From Tetrahymena elliotti 4EA (taxonomy: Eukaryota > Ciliophora > Oligohymenophorea > Hymenostomatida > Tetrahymenidae): 64,000 nt of DNA. The notes below the pieces were generated by a model that was not told where the DNA came from, did not search any database, and saw only the letters and a list, made by a program, of their open reading frames with translations. Shown here piece after piece: positions 45,550-56,986 of this stretch (within the stretch, counting starts at the first letter, position 1; each line of letters begins with the position of its first letter). Location of the stretch: NCBI GenBank assembly GCA_000231825.2, contig JH720332.1, forward strand, positions 1 to 64,000, written 5' to 3'. The translations under genes were made by a program, and so were the position numbers.

Positions 45550-47176
45550 TTTAATATTATTTAATGCTAAATAAATCACCTTGTTTTATTATAAAACCTA
45601 TTTGCTTTCTATTGAATTTATAAGATATTTTTATTAATTTATTTGCAAATCTTAGTATTTTGTTTCAAAAAATAGGATTCAAATTAAATTTTATAATTTC
45701 AAAATCAATCAATCCATCTATCGCTATCAAATTAGAAATATTAACAAACACAGAATTATTTTTAAATTATTGTTTAAAACAGCACCGAATTCACAAAACC
45801 TATTTCTTCATCTATAAATCACCCTATCTATCTCTTTAAAAAAAACCAGTGTGCTTTTTGACATTCTGAAATTATTTAGATCATCCAATTAAAATTCTAA
45901 TTTAATTTAAATCTTCTTTGAAAATTGATTATTATTCAAATAAAAATTATTTGTTCATTGACATTTTTACTTATATTTTATGAATTTTTATTTTTAAATA
46001 AAATTTCTAAAAATATTTTTAATGCAATCTCATCCTTCACTCTAAGTCATCAATTTATTATAAAAAATTAAATAATAAAATTTTATTAAAATAGGAAAAG
46101 CTATCTTCGTAAACACTCAGGCTTGTTAAATATAAATACCATTTAACAAAAAAAGCAATAGAGATGATGAATATGAGATACGTTTAATATATTTTAATTA
46201 AAATAAAAAGCTTATTTATCATAATCAGAGATGTAAAACACCCCCCTTTTTTTCACCTAAATCTGTTTTTTTTAATTTTAGAGTTAAGTTTTAAAAAATA
46301 TCAGTTATAAGCAGATTAAAATTAAAGTAAATTTTTTTATAAATATTATAATTCATTCATCCACTAAAAGCAGTTATTAACATTTCATTATTAAAACAAT
46401 TCATATATATCCTGTGAGATTGTCTTTTTCTCTAAATTAATTGGTTTTAGACTATAATTTTAAAAAAATAATTACATCTATGATCTTATAAGAGCAATCA
46501 TATGTGATGACTTTAGGCATTATCCTGAATTACAAATATAACCAATTAAATACCCATAAAAAAAAATTTAATCAAGATTATGGAAAAATTTATTATTTTT
46601 ATTTGATTTCTCATAAATTTAAAGGAGTTTATTTTTTATCCAAATTCTTTGAAATAATGTTATTTTAATTGAAATTATTTTATTTGATGATTATTTACTA
46701 ATTTTTAACATAGAATAAAATTTTAATATGAAACTTCATATTTTTCTTCTTTTAATTACTGGTTACATTTTTTTTGTGTTTCTTCATGGGTGCACTAATT
46801 TCATTTCTATCAAAATATTGATTAATAAATAGGTACTTATTAAATTAATTGTAAATCTAAATTGACCTTAAGTTAGTTTATTTTTTTATAAACTTGAAAT
46901 AATAAAATGAAAATGTTTTATTTAGAAAATAATAAGGTTGATGTAAAATGGATTATTATATTGGGTAATATTTGTGACCAGGTTTAGTTGATGATAAAAG
47001 AATGGTCTAAATTATTGAAAGTATAATTAAACATAATGATTTTTTTGTTAAGTTAATTGTAAAATTCATTATGTTTAGGAAGAGAAAAATACATATTAAA
47101 AAATATTTAATCAAATAAAAACCAAAAACTTGTTTAATAAATTTTAGTACATTTTTAATTAATTCTACTTAAAGAA
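45550..47176. other. Divergent intergenic region
   Basis: About 1.6 kb between oppositely directed starts, so both promoters lie here. A pyrimidine run of C then T sits at 46241-46255. No coding sequence seen. Confidence 0.5.
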
Positions 47177-50100
47177 ATGAGTTAAGATTCGGAATAAAAC
47201 TAAGGTTTTTTAGAAAAAGTGGATATTTTTGGAATAGGTATAGCAATTAGATTTAGTCATTTACCCAGACATAACACTCGGTTTGGAGGATTAATCACTA
47301 TTTCAATACTGTCGATCATTTTTTTTCAACTTGTCGGTGTTTTAATTGATATATTTACTTATAGATCTCCTTAAGTAATTTAATCAGATGGCTATGTTTA
47401 TGAGCCTGAACCTTTTTAAATAACTCCTCAGACCTTTAATATAGCGATGGGACTTTAGGACAAGAAATTTGATTAATTTATGGATGAAAGAATGTATCAT
47501 GTTTAAGCAACTCAATAAACTCTGTAAAAAGTGTTTAATTCTACTACTAATTAGTATGATCCTGTTTGGACTTTCTAGCCTTTAAATTTATAAACTTGCA
47601 CAGAAAATAACTTCTAAATTAAAGATGTTAAGAAATATTTTTTAGGAGTTTCCTATCCACTTATGTATTGTTTTGATGTTAATGAAAATAGAGCATCTAT
47701 TGAAGGAGAGTTTTCTGCTAGTATTTATAAAGCTATTGAGATTGATTTTATTGAGTGTGTAGGAGATGAAAAATGTGCATCAGAAGAAGAAAAAAAAACT
47801 TATTTAACTAACCCAACTCTAGGAATATTTTTCTCTAATAACATTGTGCAGATCTAAGATAAACAAAATCCATTCTAAGTTGTGGGCAAAAATCTATATT
47901 GGATGAATGGACCATCCCTTTAGAAATATATTACTTTAAATTTAATGAACACAAAAATAAATTCTGATTTCTCTTTGTTTGGCTCATCAAAAACAACTTA
48001 ACGTGTTGTTTAATATAGTTCTTACTAAGAACAAGTATTACCTAGAACTAGTCCAGTGATATTCAAGCTTGTGCTTGTATATGAAAAAAATAGAGAGATG
48101 AATTACTATAGGAAGTATACTAAAGTAGATGAAGTAATTTGTTTGCATTTAAAATATTTATTTCCTAAAAATTACTTTGAATTTTTAAAAGAAATATTTT
48201 CATATTTTTTAAAAATGATTTTTAAACTGTTTTTGAAGAAAAAATTAAGTTACATTTTCAAACAAACTATTTTTCATTTAAAATATTATTATCCAACCCA
48301 ACAAGCCCAAGAAATATTATTTTCAAGACTTACTCAACTTAATTTTATAATTTTTTTCTTTAAAAATCTAGATGAATAAATATTCACAAAAAATCTATTT
48401 TAAGTTTACTTTAATATTATTTATATTTATTGAAATCAAATTATTTAATTATAATATTAGATTATTAATTTAACAATCAATTAATTAATTAAGGAAATTA
48501 TCATCCTCAATTAAGAAACCTTTGGTGTTAAAATTTTGTTTTGGCTATTATACAAAACTTTTAATTATTATAATACATATTTTCATATATTTTTAAATGG
48601 TTTTTAAACTATTTTTTAGAGAAAAAAATAAAGTTAAATTTACAAATAAACTATTTCTCATTTAAAGTTTTATTATTCAAGCCAAGAAATTTTATTCACA
48701 AGACTTATTCAATTTAATTTTCGAATTTTTTTTAACTTCTTTATCAAAATATCCCCTGCATTTTAATAATTAATTAATTAAGCTCAATCTCAAAATTAAG
48801 AGAGCTAAAAAAATTTTTAAACTAAAGAGCTCTCTAAAATGAGAATGGAAGTGACCTTAATTAAGCAATATTTAAATGAAATCAAAGTTTAAGGGATTTT
48901 ATAACTAAATAATATGAGAAACTAAAAACTCATTTTTTTTAGAGAGTTTACAGGTTTTTTTTGGTAAATTAAAGATTATGACTTAATCACCAAAAATAAA
49001 AAACAATGATTAGAAAATAAAATTTTGATCAAAAGTAATAAAAAACTTTTAATTTTTTGATTATTGTTTGAAGAGTAAAATTTTTGTTAAATTATTAAAT
49101 AAAATCAAGGCATTTTCTTAAATTGGCGGAATGTTTAATATTCTTTTAACTGCAGGATTTATTATTTGCAAACCTATTTCTTAATTGGAGCTGAATAGAA
49201 AGTTGTTAAATTCTATATTTAACATAAGTGATGGGAATAGTAAAGAGGACAAAAGTGATAAAAGTTAAGAAAAGGGATAGAGTTATTTAAAGAATTCTTT
49301 GATTGAGGACTAAAAGGAGAGAAAGAACTCACATTTAATAAAAAGTGAATAGAATTCATCTAAAAGTATTTAAATAAATAAAAAAAAAAAAAGTTTATTA
49401 TAGCGTGACTCTATATTTAGCTAACGAAATACAATAAAAGAGTAGAATGTTGAAGCAAATTGCTATATAAAATAGTTTTTTAATATAAAATTTTCTGAAT
49501 TATAAATTTATATCAAGGATTATTTGCTATATTATTTAAGTTATTTTAAATGTTTTCAGACAAGAAAATAGAAATTGATTAAATTTGGCACTAACAAACT
49601 TTATAACTATTTGGACGTCCATTATTTAATTAACAAAATGATTGAGATTGAGAAACTAAAACATTTACTTCTGAATGAAAATCAAATAAAATTATTTGAG
49701 TATTTACCTAGGCCAGTGCTCAAAATTAAAGAAACAGACCAAGACGCTTCTTCTATAAGCCCTACTTTGAAATCACCTAATCCAGAAAACCAAAAAATTT
49801 TAGAAATTTAGGAATAGATAAAAGAATTTAATCCCAAAAATAAAATTTAATAAAATAAAATAGAATAAGTTAAATTTAGTTACTTTGATAATGAAGAAAA
49901 AACTTAGCTTGAAAAAGCTTATGATGCTTAAAAAGCTTTTAATATAATTATCAATGAGCCTAAAAAATCTAAATTAGATGAAAAATTAATAAGAATGTTA
50001 GATACTAAATTAACAAACTTATTTGCTGATAATTCGTTTGAGTTAAATTCTGCCAAAGAAATAGAGGAAAACCATAAAAATAGTGAAAACAAAGACTTTG

Positions 50101-50420
50101 AAAATATGAACACATCTTTTCTAACAAGACCTAAAAAAAAGAGTATGTTTAACCTCAGCTTCAATTCAAAGATTCTGTCTAAAGAAGAACAACAAAAATT
50201 GGATTAATCCACAGAAACTCAAGAACCATAAATTTAGAGATTGAGCAAATTTTAAAGTAATCGCTATATCTATGAAGAGGAAGAACAATGTTAAACAATT
50301 TAAGATGTAAAGGAATCAGAAAAAGATTTAAAAATTAAGAAAAACAAAAATCTATTAACTATACCATATCATCAAGAGATATCTTTTAAAATTAAATAGA
50401 AACAGCTTGATGATGATTGA
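47177..50420 (+). CDS. Ciliate two-segment transmembrane protein
   Basis: Exons 47177-48133 and 49110-50420 joined across a 976-nt intron give 755 residues. The N-terminus (VDIFGIGIAIRFSHLPRHNT) is followed by a hydrophobic segment at about 39-62, a roughly 250-residue soluble region with scattered Cys, then YYRKYTKVDE just before the splice. The second exon opens with AFSQIGGMFNILLTAGFIIC, a second membrane segment (about 322-342), and a long charged C-terminal tail containing LIKFGTNKLYNYLDVHYLI. I associate this pattern with the large families annotated only as putative transmembrane proteins in Tetrahymena. The region between the two segments probably lies outside the cytosol. The GGM hydrophobic start immediately after the splice supports the join. 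Function unknown. Confidence 0.82.
48217..48745 (+). repeat. Duplicated 150-bp block inside a long intron
   Basis: Copies at about 48217-48372 and 48596-48745 share TTTTTAAACT.TTTTT, CATTTAAA.TATTATTA, CAAG(C)CCAAGAAAT and CAAGACTTA.TCAA.TTAATTTT. Both lie in the 976-nt intron of the transmembrane gene; the first copy creates a spurious long open frame. Confidence 0.8.
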
Positions 50421-50839
50421 AACTATTGATAAAATAAATGCAGTTTTATTCAGTTTTATATGTATAATTTAAATGCATAATCTATAAAAATTATTCAAGT
50501 ATTTTTAAATTGCTTTAATTCTTTGAAAAAATTCAATAACAAATATAAAAATGGATTTCTTTTACAATTCTTTTTCTTGAAAAAGTCTAATACTCTTCTC
50601 ATTCTTTTTAAATATCAAATATACTTTAAGGTTCCTATGAAATTTCCATTCATTTACCCTGAAACCTAATTTATTTATTTAAGTGATGCTTTGAGTGTAA
50701 AAGCTGATTTAAAAAATTTAATTGATATTATTGGTTTTATTCTTGTGTTTAATGTTCTATTATTTTTTTTGCGCTCACGGTAGTAATTTTTAATATATCA
50801 TTTGAATAAAGCAGGCCATTTTGAGTTTATTTAATTTTT

Positions 50840-51545
50840 AATTTCATGTATTTCTCATTCTTTTAAATATTTCTTTATTCAATTTTTATTTTTTTAATTC
50901 TTTAAAAGTCGCAATAAAATTAGTGATTCAGGTGCATAGAAATTAGGATTTGCCTTAGTATAGTGCTCTGATCTCTAAACTTTGATTCTTTCTCTGGGGT
51001 AAAAATAGTGTTTGATTATAAATTATACATTTTTGAAGGAGGAACAATGGTTAATTGAAAATTTGAAGTTTTTAGCAACTGGCTAATTTTGGTTGATTTA
51101 ATTGATATTTTTTATTTAGCTAGATTGATTACTCATTCATTAATTCTTATTTTTTACTTTGAGATTTAATTCAAATTTTGATGTTTTTCTTATTCTTTGA
51201 AATATTTCTTTGTTGAATATTTATTTTTATAATTCTTTAAAAGATACAATAATATTGGTGATTCAGGTGCATAAGGATTAGGATTTGGCTTGGCGTAGTG
51301 TTCTAATCTCTTAGTTTTGACTGTTTTCCTTTTGTAAAAAGAGTGTTTCATTATTAATTATGAATTTTTGAAAGAGGAATAATGGGATAATTAAAGACTT
51401 GAAATTTTAGCAACTGGCTAACTTTGGTTGATTTACATGGTATATATATGTAAAAATTTTGTTTCTTTACTAATAATGAATTTTTGAAGGAGGAATAATG
51501 GGATAATTGAAGACTTGATGTTTTTAGCAACTGGTTAATCGAAGA
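50840..51545. repeat. Tandem duplication, two full units and one partial
   Basis: Unit A about 50843-51115, unit B about 51176-51440, partial unit C about 51464-51545. Shared landmarks in order: AATTCTTTAAAAG, GTGATTCAGGTGCATA, TTAGGATTTG, TTTTTGAA.GAGGAA.AATGG, and TTTTAGCAACTGG. The conservation is stronger and the base composition richer in G+C than in surrounding spacer. Confidence 0.85.
51133..51351 (-). CDS. Possible 72-residue ORF in duplicated unit B
   Basis: Read on the minus strand with the ciliate code, unit B has ATG at 51351 and TGA at 51133, starting MKHSFYKRKTVKTKRLEHYA and containing KPNPNPYAPESPILLYLLKN. Unit A has the matching peptide KANPNFYAPESLILLRLLKN but ATC instead of ATG and an earlier TGA. 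Amino-acid similarity between units hints at coding ancestry, but another frame is also open, so this may be chance in a duplicated non-coding RNA or spacer. Confidence 0.25.
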
Positions 51546-51895
51546 TAAAATTTTAAAATATTTATTTTTATCATAATTGCCTTATAAATTTTCAAGAATG
51601 AAAACTTTTTCTTTTTTTTGATATAAAAAAAATATAAATTAAATTAATAACATGAAATATTAAGTTTGGCAAATCCAATTAATAATTTGTGAAAATGATG
51701 AAAATTAGAGAAAAATTATGTTAAAATATTTTCACATTAAATGTGAATTATTATCGCATATAATTGTATTAACGTCCTGAATTTTTAATTTATAAAAAGA
51801 ATAAATTAATATTTTTAAACTGTGTATTACTCAAATTATTTTTTATGTTCATTTTATTGTATAATTTTTCTATCAATCAAATTATTAATAAAAAA

Positions 51896-52955
51896 ATGAA
51901 ACTTTTGTAATTTATGAGATATCATCCAAGGTTTTAGAAAAATATTCTAACTCTTTTTTACTTTATTACACAACTTGATAAATTAAAAAATAAGGAGAAA
52001 ATCTTATTTGATAGTAAACTCTCTTTACAAATAATAATCCAAAAACTAAATATTTTAATACATTTTCATCCTATGGATTTATTAATTCAGCTCCGTCTAA
52101 TCTAACTGATAAATTTATAAGCTAATAAATAGCCTAATTATTGAGATTGCATAAGGAATTAAAAATATTTTTGATAGATATCTTAACACAAATAAAGATA
52201 ATATGACTATTGATCAAATTATCAATAAAACAAACTTTTTCAATAAAATCAATCAGTACAATGAAAAAATAAGTCTTCAAAATACTCTTTACACTTACTA
52301 TACTGAGAACTTAAACGTGCTTTTAGAAGACCTCAAACTTCTTCATAAAAAAAATAAATCAAAATATCAAAACTGTTATTTAGCTTATAGATGAAAGTTT
52401 AGAGTAAATAATTAAGAATGCAGCAAATTAGGCATAAACTAACAAATGCATAGATTCATTTAGATCCTCAGGCTCCAAAAGATAATCAAATCCAAAAAAG
52501 TTTGTTAAGCATCAGAATAGTCTTCATTTAGTATTTATAAAATCATCTTTTAAAATTTTAAATCATTAATCTTTTCTTTTATTTAATCTATTTCTTCTTT
52601 TGGCTATTTGGCCTTTTACTGCTTTTTTCTTTTTCTTCATTATTTTCTTCTTCTGATTCTAAATCTCTTATTCTGATTTTGCAAAGTTTTTCAATAATTT
52701 GGTATAAAATGTTGATTATTTTAAATTAATAATTATTATTAAATGGTTAAAAAATAAACAGGTAAGAGCTATTTAGAATTGATCATCACAAACATTTAGA
52801 TAATAATTGTGTAAGATTGAAAAAGCCTCCAATAAACTAATACTTATGTTTATTCTTACTAAATCTACTAATCATAAAGGAGAGATGGTTCTGAAAATTC
52901 AAAATAGAATAATTTCATAAATGGAACTCATAATTTTAATAATAACTTATGAAGA
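51896..52955 (+). pseudogene. Frameshifted coding region
   Basis: ATG at 51896 opens MKLLQFMRYHPRFQKN; a 76-nt GTAAAC...TTCAG intron (about 52014-52089) would join to PSNLTDKFISQQIAQLLRLH. Reading then must shift near an A-run at 52161-52165 to continue as NIFDRYLNTNKDNMTIDQII and again near 52370-52380 to continue as DESLEQIIKNAANQAQTNKC. Neither shift is explained by a GT...AG intron. A later segment (52836-52951) ending FINGTHNFNNNL then TGA may be the last exon. Either the gene has decayed by single-base indels or the assembly has errors in homopolymers. On the minus strand, 52540-52690 also has an acidic/Lys-rich open frame (RDLESEEENNEEKEKSSKRP), so strand assignment in that part is unsure. 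No family recognised. Confidence 0.4.
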
Positions 52956-53418
52956 GTGAAATTAATATGTTTATCTATATTGTGAAACTAAAGAGTAGTG
53001 AAGCGAAATTTTTGATTTATTAAAAATTATAAATTTTTTTTGACAACATCAAATTATATTGAAAAAATCAAAGAAAATTATGTTTAATTTTTTTTCAAAT
53101 TTTAATGAAGATAGTTAATATTGTTAATTAAAAATATTAAGAATAATTAATCACAACCACAAAATAGATTTTATTGAAATTTACTATAAAATTGGTTAGT
53201 TAGATAGATATATACTATAACTAATTTAATTTGATTAAGGTTTTTCACATTCTTGTAGATTATGTTATATATATTCTTAGGTTTAGTTATGATTATCAAA
53301 GATCTAAAAGTCATTTAAGGGGATGAAAGATTTTTCTTGCTATTACATGCAGGTAGAAGTAGAGATTTTTCATTCACTCACACATCCTCACTGTTTGTTT
53401 GTCTGCTTTTCTAACCTT
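52956..53418. other. Spacer before the CBM20 gene's 3' end
   Basis: AT-rich; the last 100 bases probably form the 3' UTR of the minus-strand CBM20 gene. Nothing else seen. Confidence 0.4.
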
Positions 53419-53983
53419 TCAGTAGATTAAAGTTGGTAATTTATTTAAATCTTACGAAGTATGATATTCATGATCTACTGGAGCTTCATATATCTTTTAA
53501 GTTTAAACCAAATGATCTTTGGATACAAATGGGGGGCCATCTAATGATTCGTTAAAAATATGTTTAATTCACATAAAAATTTTTTGTTTTAAATTATTTT
53601 ACATGATTCTGTTTCATCAGTAGGAAGTTCTCTATTAGGTCTTTACTCCCAAAATACTCCTTCTAAGTAATTCTCATATCTTGCAACAAAGTATTTGTAT
53701 TCAATTATCTTATCCTATATCAAAGGTACTTCACATTACCACTAAAATTCCTTTATAAAAAACACAAAAATAAATAAACAAAAAATTCAATCAAATTATG
53801 TTGAATAATTTAGTTTAAAATGCTACAAAAATCATCTATTACTTAAGTCCAACTCATACGGACTGCTTATGCTGGATTCCAGTTTCCAAGCTCTTCACAA
53901 TTTCCAGAAAGGTAAACAGCTTACCCAAATAGAGTCTAGCAGTATGTAGAAAATAAAATTACAGTTTTTTCTGTTTTGCTCAT
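53419..53983 (-). CDS. Stand-alone CBM20 starch/glycogen-binding protein
   Basis: Three exons (53983-53843, 53750-53603, 53540-53419; introns 92 and 62 nt) give 136 residues with closed phases. CBM20 signatures are clear: GQAVYLSGNCEELGNWNPAQ, then the WQCEVPL strand, IIEYKYFVARY, and FWEQRPNREL. The Trp and Tyr positions of these motifs are the ones that stack on glucan chains in CBM20 domains. The domain fills almost the whole protein, with only a short polar C-terminal tail and no attached hydrolase or phosphatase. It may target partners to storage polysaccharide; that role is inference. No signal peptide is evident, so a cytosolic location is likely. Confidence 0.92.
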
Positions 53984-55330
53984 TTTGTTGTTGTCGATAA
54001 TGTTGTTTGGATATTTTTAGAGTTTTTATTTATTTATTTATTAAAAATTTTTTTTGGGTGGATGAAACCATATATAAGCATAAAAAATAAAAGCAATAAT
54101 CTATATGGCGTATTCAAATTTTGTATAAGAATAATTTAGATAATATTGAAGATTATATTTTTAGAAAATTATAATAGACAAATTAGCTTAAGATAATATC
54201 AACAAATGCACAAGTTTTTTACCTCAAACAAAATTTTTGAAGCCTTAAATTGCTGTGAAAAAATATAATTTTATTACTGAGAATCATGATTTTCATATTT
54301 CTTTCAAAGGCTAAAATTATTTTATTTGTTAAATAAACCTCTTTTTTTGACAATGAGAGAGAATTAAATGCTATTCTAAAAAATTAACATTAGTGAGAGT
54401 AAAATAAAAGAGCTTACTACCCATAATAGAAAGCAGAAAAAAAAATTTTGTTATGAAAACACCTTACTTAATTAGTAAAAAAATAATGCAAATCTTTTTA
54501 GAATATTTAAGCTCTAAATTATTTGGAATTGTTTTGAAAATTTTTTGAGTTATTCAATATGGTCTATATAATTTTTATAAAGATAAATTGAGTTATTTAG
54601 CTAGTTCAATTTAAAGTTTTAAAAGCAGCATATCTGAAAAAATTCAAAATAAAAGTTAAAACATTTCCTTAAGAGCTTTTTCTTTGGTTTTATAAATACT
54701 AAATGTTATGGCTAGTGGATTTTGTTTGGAATACATAAAGTTGATATTTTGTCATTTGCTTTTCAATAATTAATAATTTATCTAATATTTTGATTTAATA
54801 AGTCAAAGTGCTTATCTAAATTTCAATTTATACGTATTTTGATAATATGAATAGTACCTTAACTTCTTCACCACCAAAATTTGTTAAATTATTCTAATTT
54901 CACTTTTCTTAAGGTCAATCCCCTATTAATTAATTCCAATCATTTACAAAGGTTATTTGAACATGAAGTCATGTATTTCAAATAGAAAAATTTAAAAACA
55001 TTACTATAATACTCTGCTCTACTGTGATTTACTAATTGTTAACAAAAATTTAGTTTTATTTATTTAAAAATATTTGATTTTTGATCAGAATTTTCAATTA
55101 AAAAATAGTATGCTTAAATAGGTTTAAATAAACTAGTCAGATTAGCAAAAACACCATTGAGCATTCTTTATTGTTTAACAAAAAATTTATTGATCTACAC
55201 TGCGAAAGAAAAGGTAATTAATGATCAAATAATTTTGAAATTAAAAATTGATAAATATTTGATTAATGATTTCATTTTTTAAGTTTCCTGAGATATAAAA
55301 CAATATAAATATAATTTTTGATAAGTAATC

Positions 55331-55477
55331 ATGGTGGATATATTATAGAAATAATAAGATTTAAAGTGTAAGCAAGCATGCTAAATGCACAAGTCTAAAT
55401 ATGGAAACAAATAATTTTTAATGAAATTTAAAAAAGAGATTTTTGATTAGCTTGTATTGATGTGTCTTCATTTATGA
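55331..55477 (+). CDS. Doubtful 48-residue ORF
   Basis: ATG at 55331 to TGA at 55475-55477 encodes MVDILQKQQDLKCKQACQMH and a basic tail. The composition is less biased than chance spacer, but there is no second line of evidence, and the isolated position argues against it. Confidence 0.2.
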
Positions 55478-56267
55478 ATCCATCATACAGATTTTAATTG
55501 AATACAAAGAGATTGTTTATCTCTTAAAATTAAAAAATTTTCTTGATTGCTTGATTGATTTTGCTAAGTAGTTTTTAATAAATTTCAGATAAAAAAAATA
55601 GTTAAATATGTGTGAGAAAAATTGTATAACTGGGTATTTATAATTATTTTTTTATCAGATTTTTTATTCAAAAAAAGAAAAATGGATAATTTTAGAAGAT
55701 ATTAGTTAAAAAAGCTAGCAATCTGATATATATATATATATACCCCTGAATTCTATTAAGATCCTTAGAGTTCATAGAATTCTCTATGATCAATTATAGA
55801 TAGATTGATCATCTATGTCATTTTAATTGTTCAGATTTAGGTTTCAATTTTATGTCCCTCCATATTTTGTTTAATGTTAGTTATTTCTATTTATTTGTTT
55901 TATCAAAAAATGTAAAATGGGTGGGGTAAGCAAGAAAATTTACATGAGAAGTAATTTAAAATACTAATTACACAAAGATAAAATTTTATATTTTAAACAG
56001 ACATTAAAGATATTGATTTATTTTTTATTGATAATTATGGTTGATAAATTTCTATAATGGTTTGTAATTTATGAAGAAAGAATTCATTTAAATAATCATT
56101 AAATCCCATAATAGTGATTTCTTTACTTTTTGATAATTAATTTGTTTACTTAAAAATAATTATTATTGATAAATATTAGATTTTTTATTAACTTTCTTTT
56201 ATTTAAAAAAATAAAAAAATTAGATTATTAGAGGTTACTAGAGCTTAGATGGATATTTTATATTATT

Positions 56268-56830
56268 TACATAAAGATCTACTAAAATATTAAAATAGAT
56301 AATTTTAGGTGGATGGGAGATAAAAAAAAAATTAATTATTGATCAATAAATAATTAAATATGATAAATTTTTATTCATGGTATCAATTTTAATTCAGAAA
56401 GAAGTTAATAACATATTTATTAAAGTTTTTAATATTTCTTTTTGATAATTTGTTTACTTTCCACAACTAAATTGATAATAACTTAAATGTCTATTATTTA
56501 CCTAAAGATCTCATAATAGATATATTGAAACAGATAATTTTAGGTAGTAGGAAGACTAAAAATATGGATGGATTTATTGAGTATTAACAATTATTTTTTT
56601 TAAAAAATTCATATAAATACATAATAATTTATTTACTTTTTGATAATTATAATTAATAAATATTTTTATTTATTTGTCTTATTAGAAAAGGGAAAAAATA
56701 AAAAAAGGGATTTTTAAGAGGGATGGATAAGTTAAATGTAAAATATTTACATAAAGAACTAATAATATATTGAAACAGATAGTTTTTGGTTTGATGGAAG
56801 ACTAAAAATATGGATTTATTTTTGATTAAT
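56268..56830 (+). repeat. Dispersed three-copy intergenic repeat
   Basis: The motif TTTAC(A/C)TAAAGA.CT followed by ATA(G)ATA.TTTT(A/T)GGT and GGGAGA/GGAAGACTAAAAATATGGAT recurs near 56268, 56497 and 56748, a period of about 230-250 bp. Flanking TTGATAATT-rich sequence is also loosely repeated from about 56000. Confidence 0.7.
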
Positions 56831-56986
56831 ACTTATGGTTGATATATTTTTCTATTATCAAGGATATAGATTTTTAATTGATTAAGAGTTAATTATATCT
56901 TTGTATTTGATAGAATGTATGATAATAATATAATAATAATTTATTTACTTTAAACCATGTTAACTAATTAATAATAAAATTCAGAT

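Larger units (their letters stand above)
53984..56986. other. Long intergenic region, 3 kb
   Basis: Very AT-rich. It contains a (TA)n run near 55729-55741, a GAATTCTAT/ATAGAATTC inverted repeat (about 55749-55783), a three-copy repeat at 56268-56830, and a doubtful 48-codon frame at 55331. Confidence 0.5.

Noticed and set aside
48056..48379. 107-codon plus-strand frame as a separate gene
   Set aside because: Its first part is the end of exon 1 of the transmembrane gene and the rest is the open beginning of a long intron with an internal repeat.
56000..56900. CRISPR-like array
   Set aside because: Units are diverged, unequally spaced and in a eukaryotic genome; there are no identical short repeats with unique spacers.
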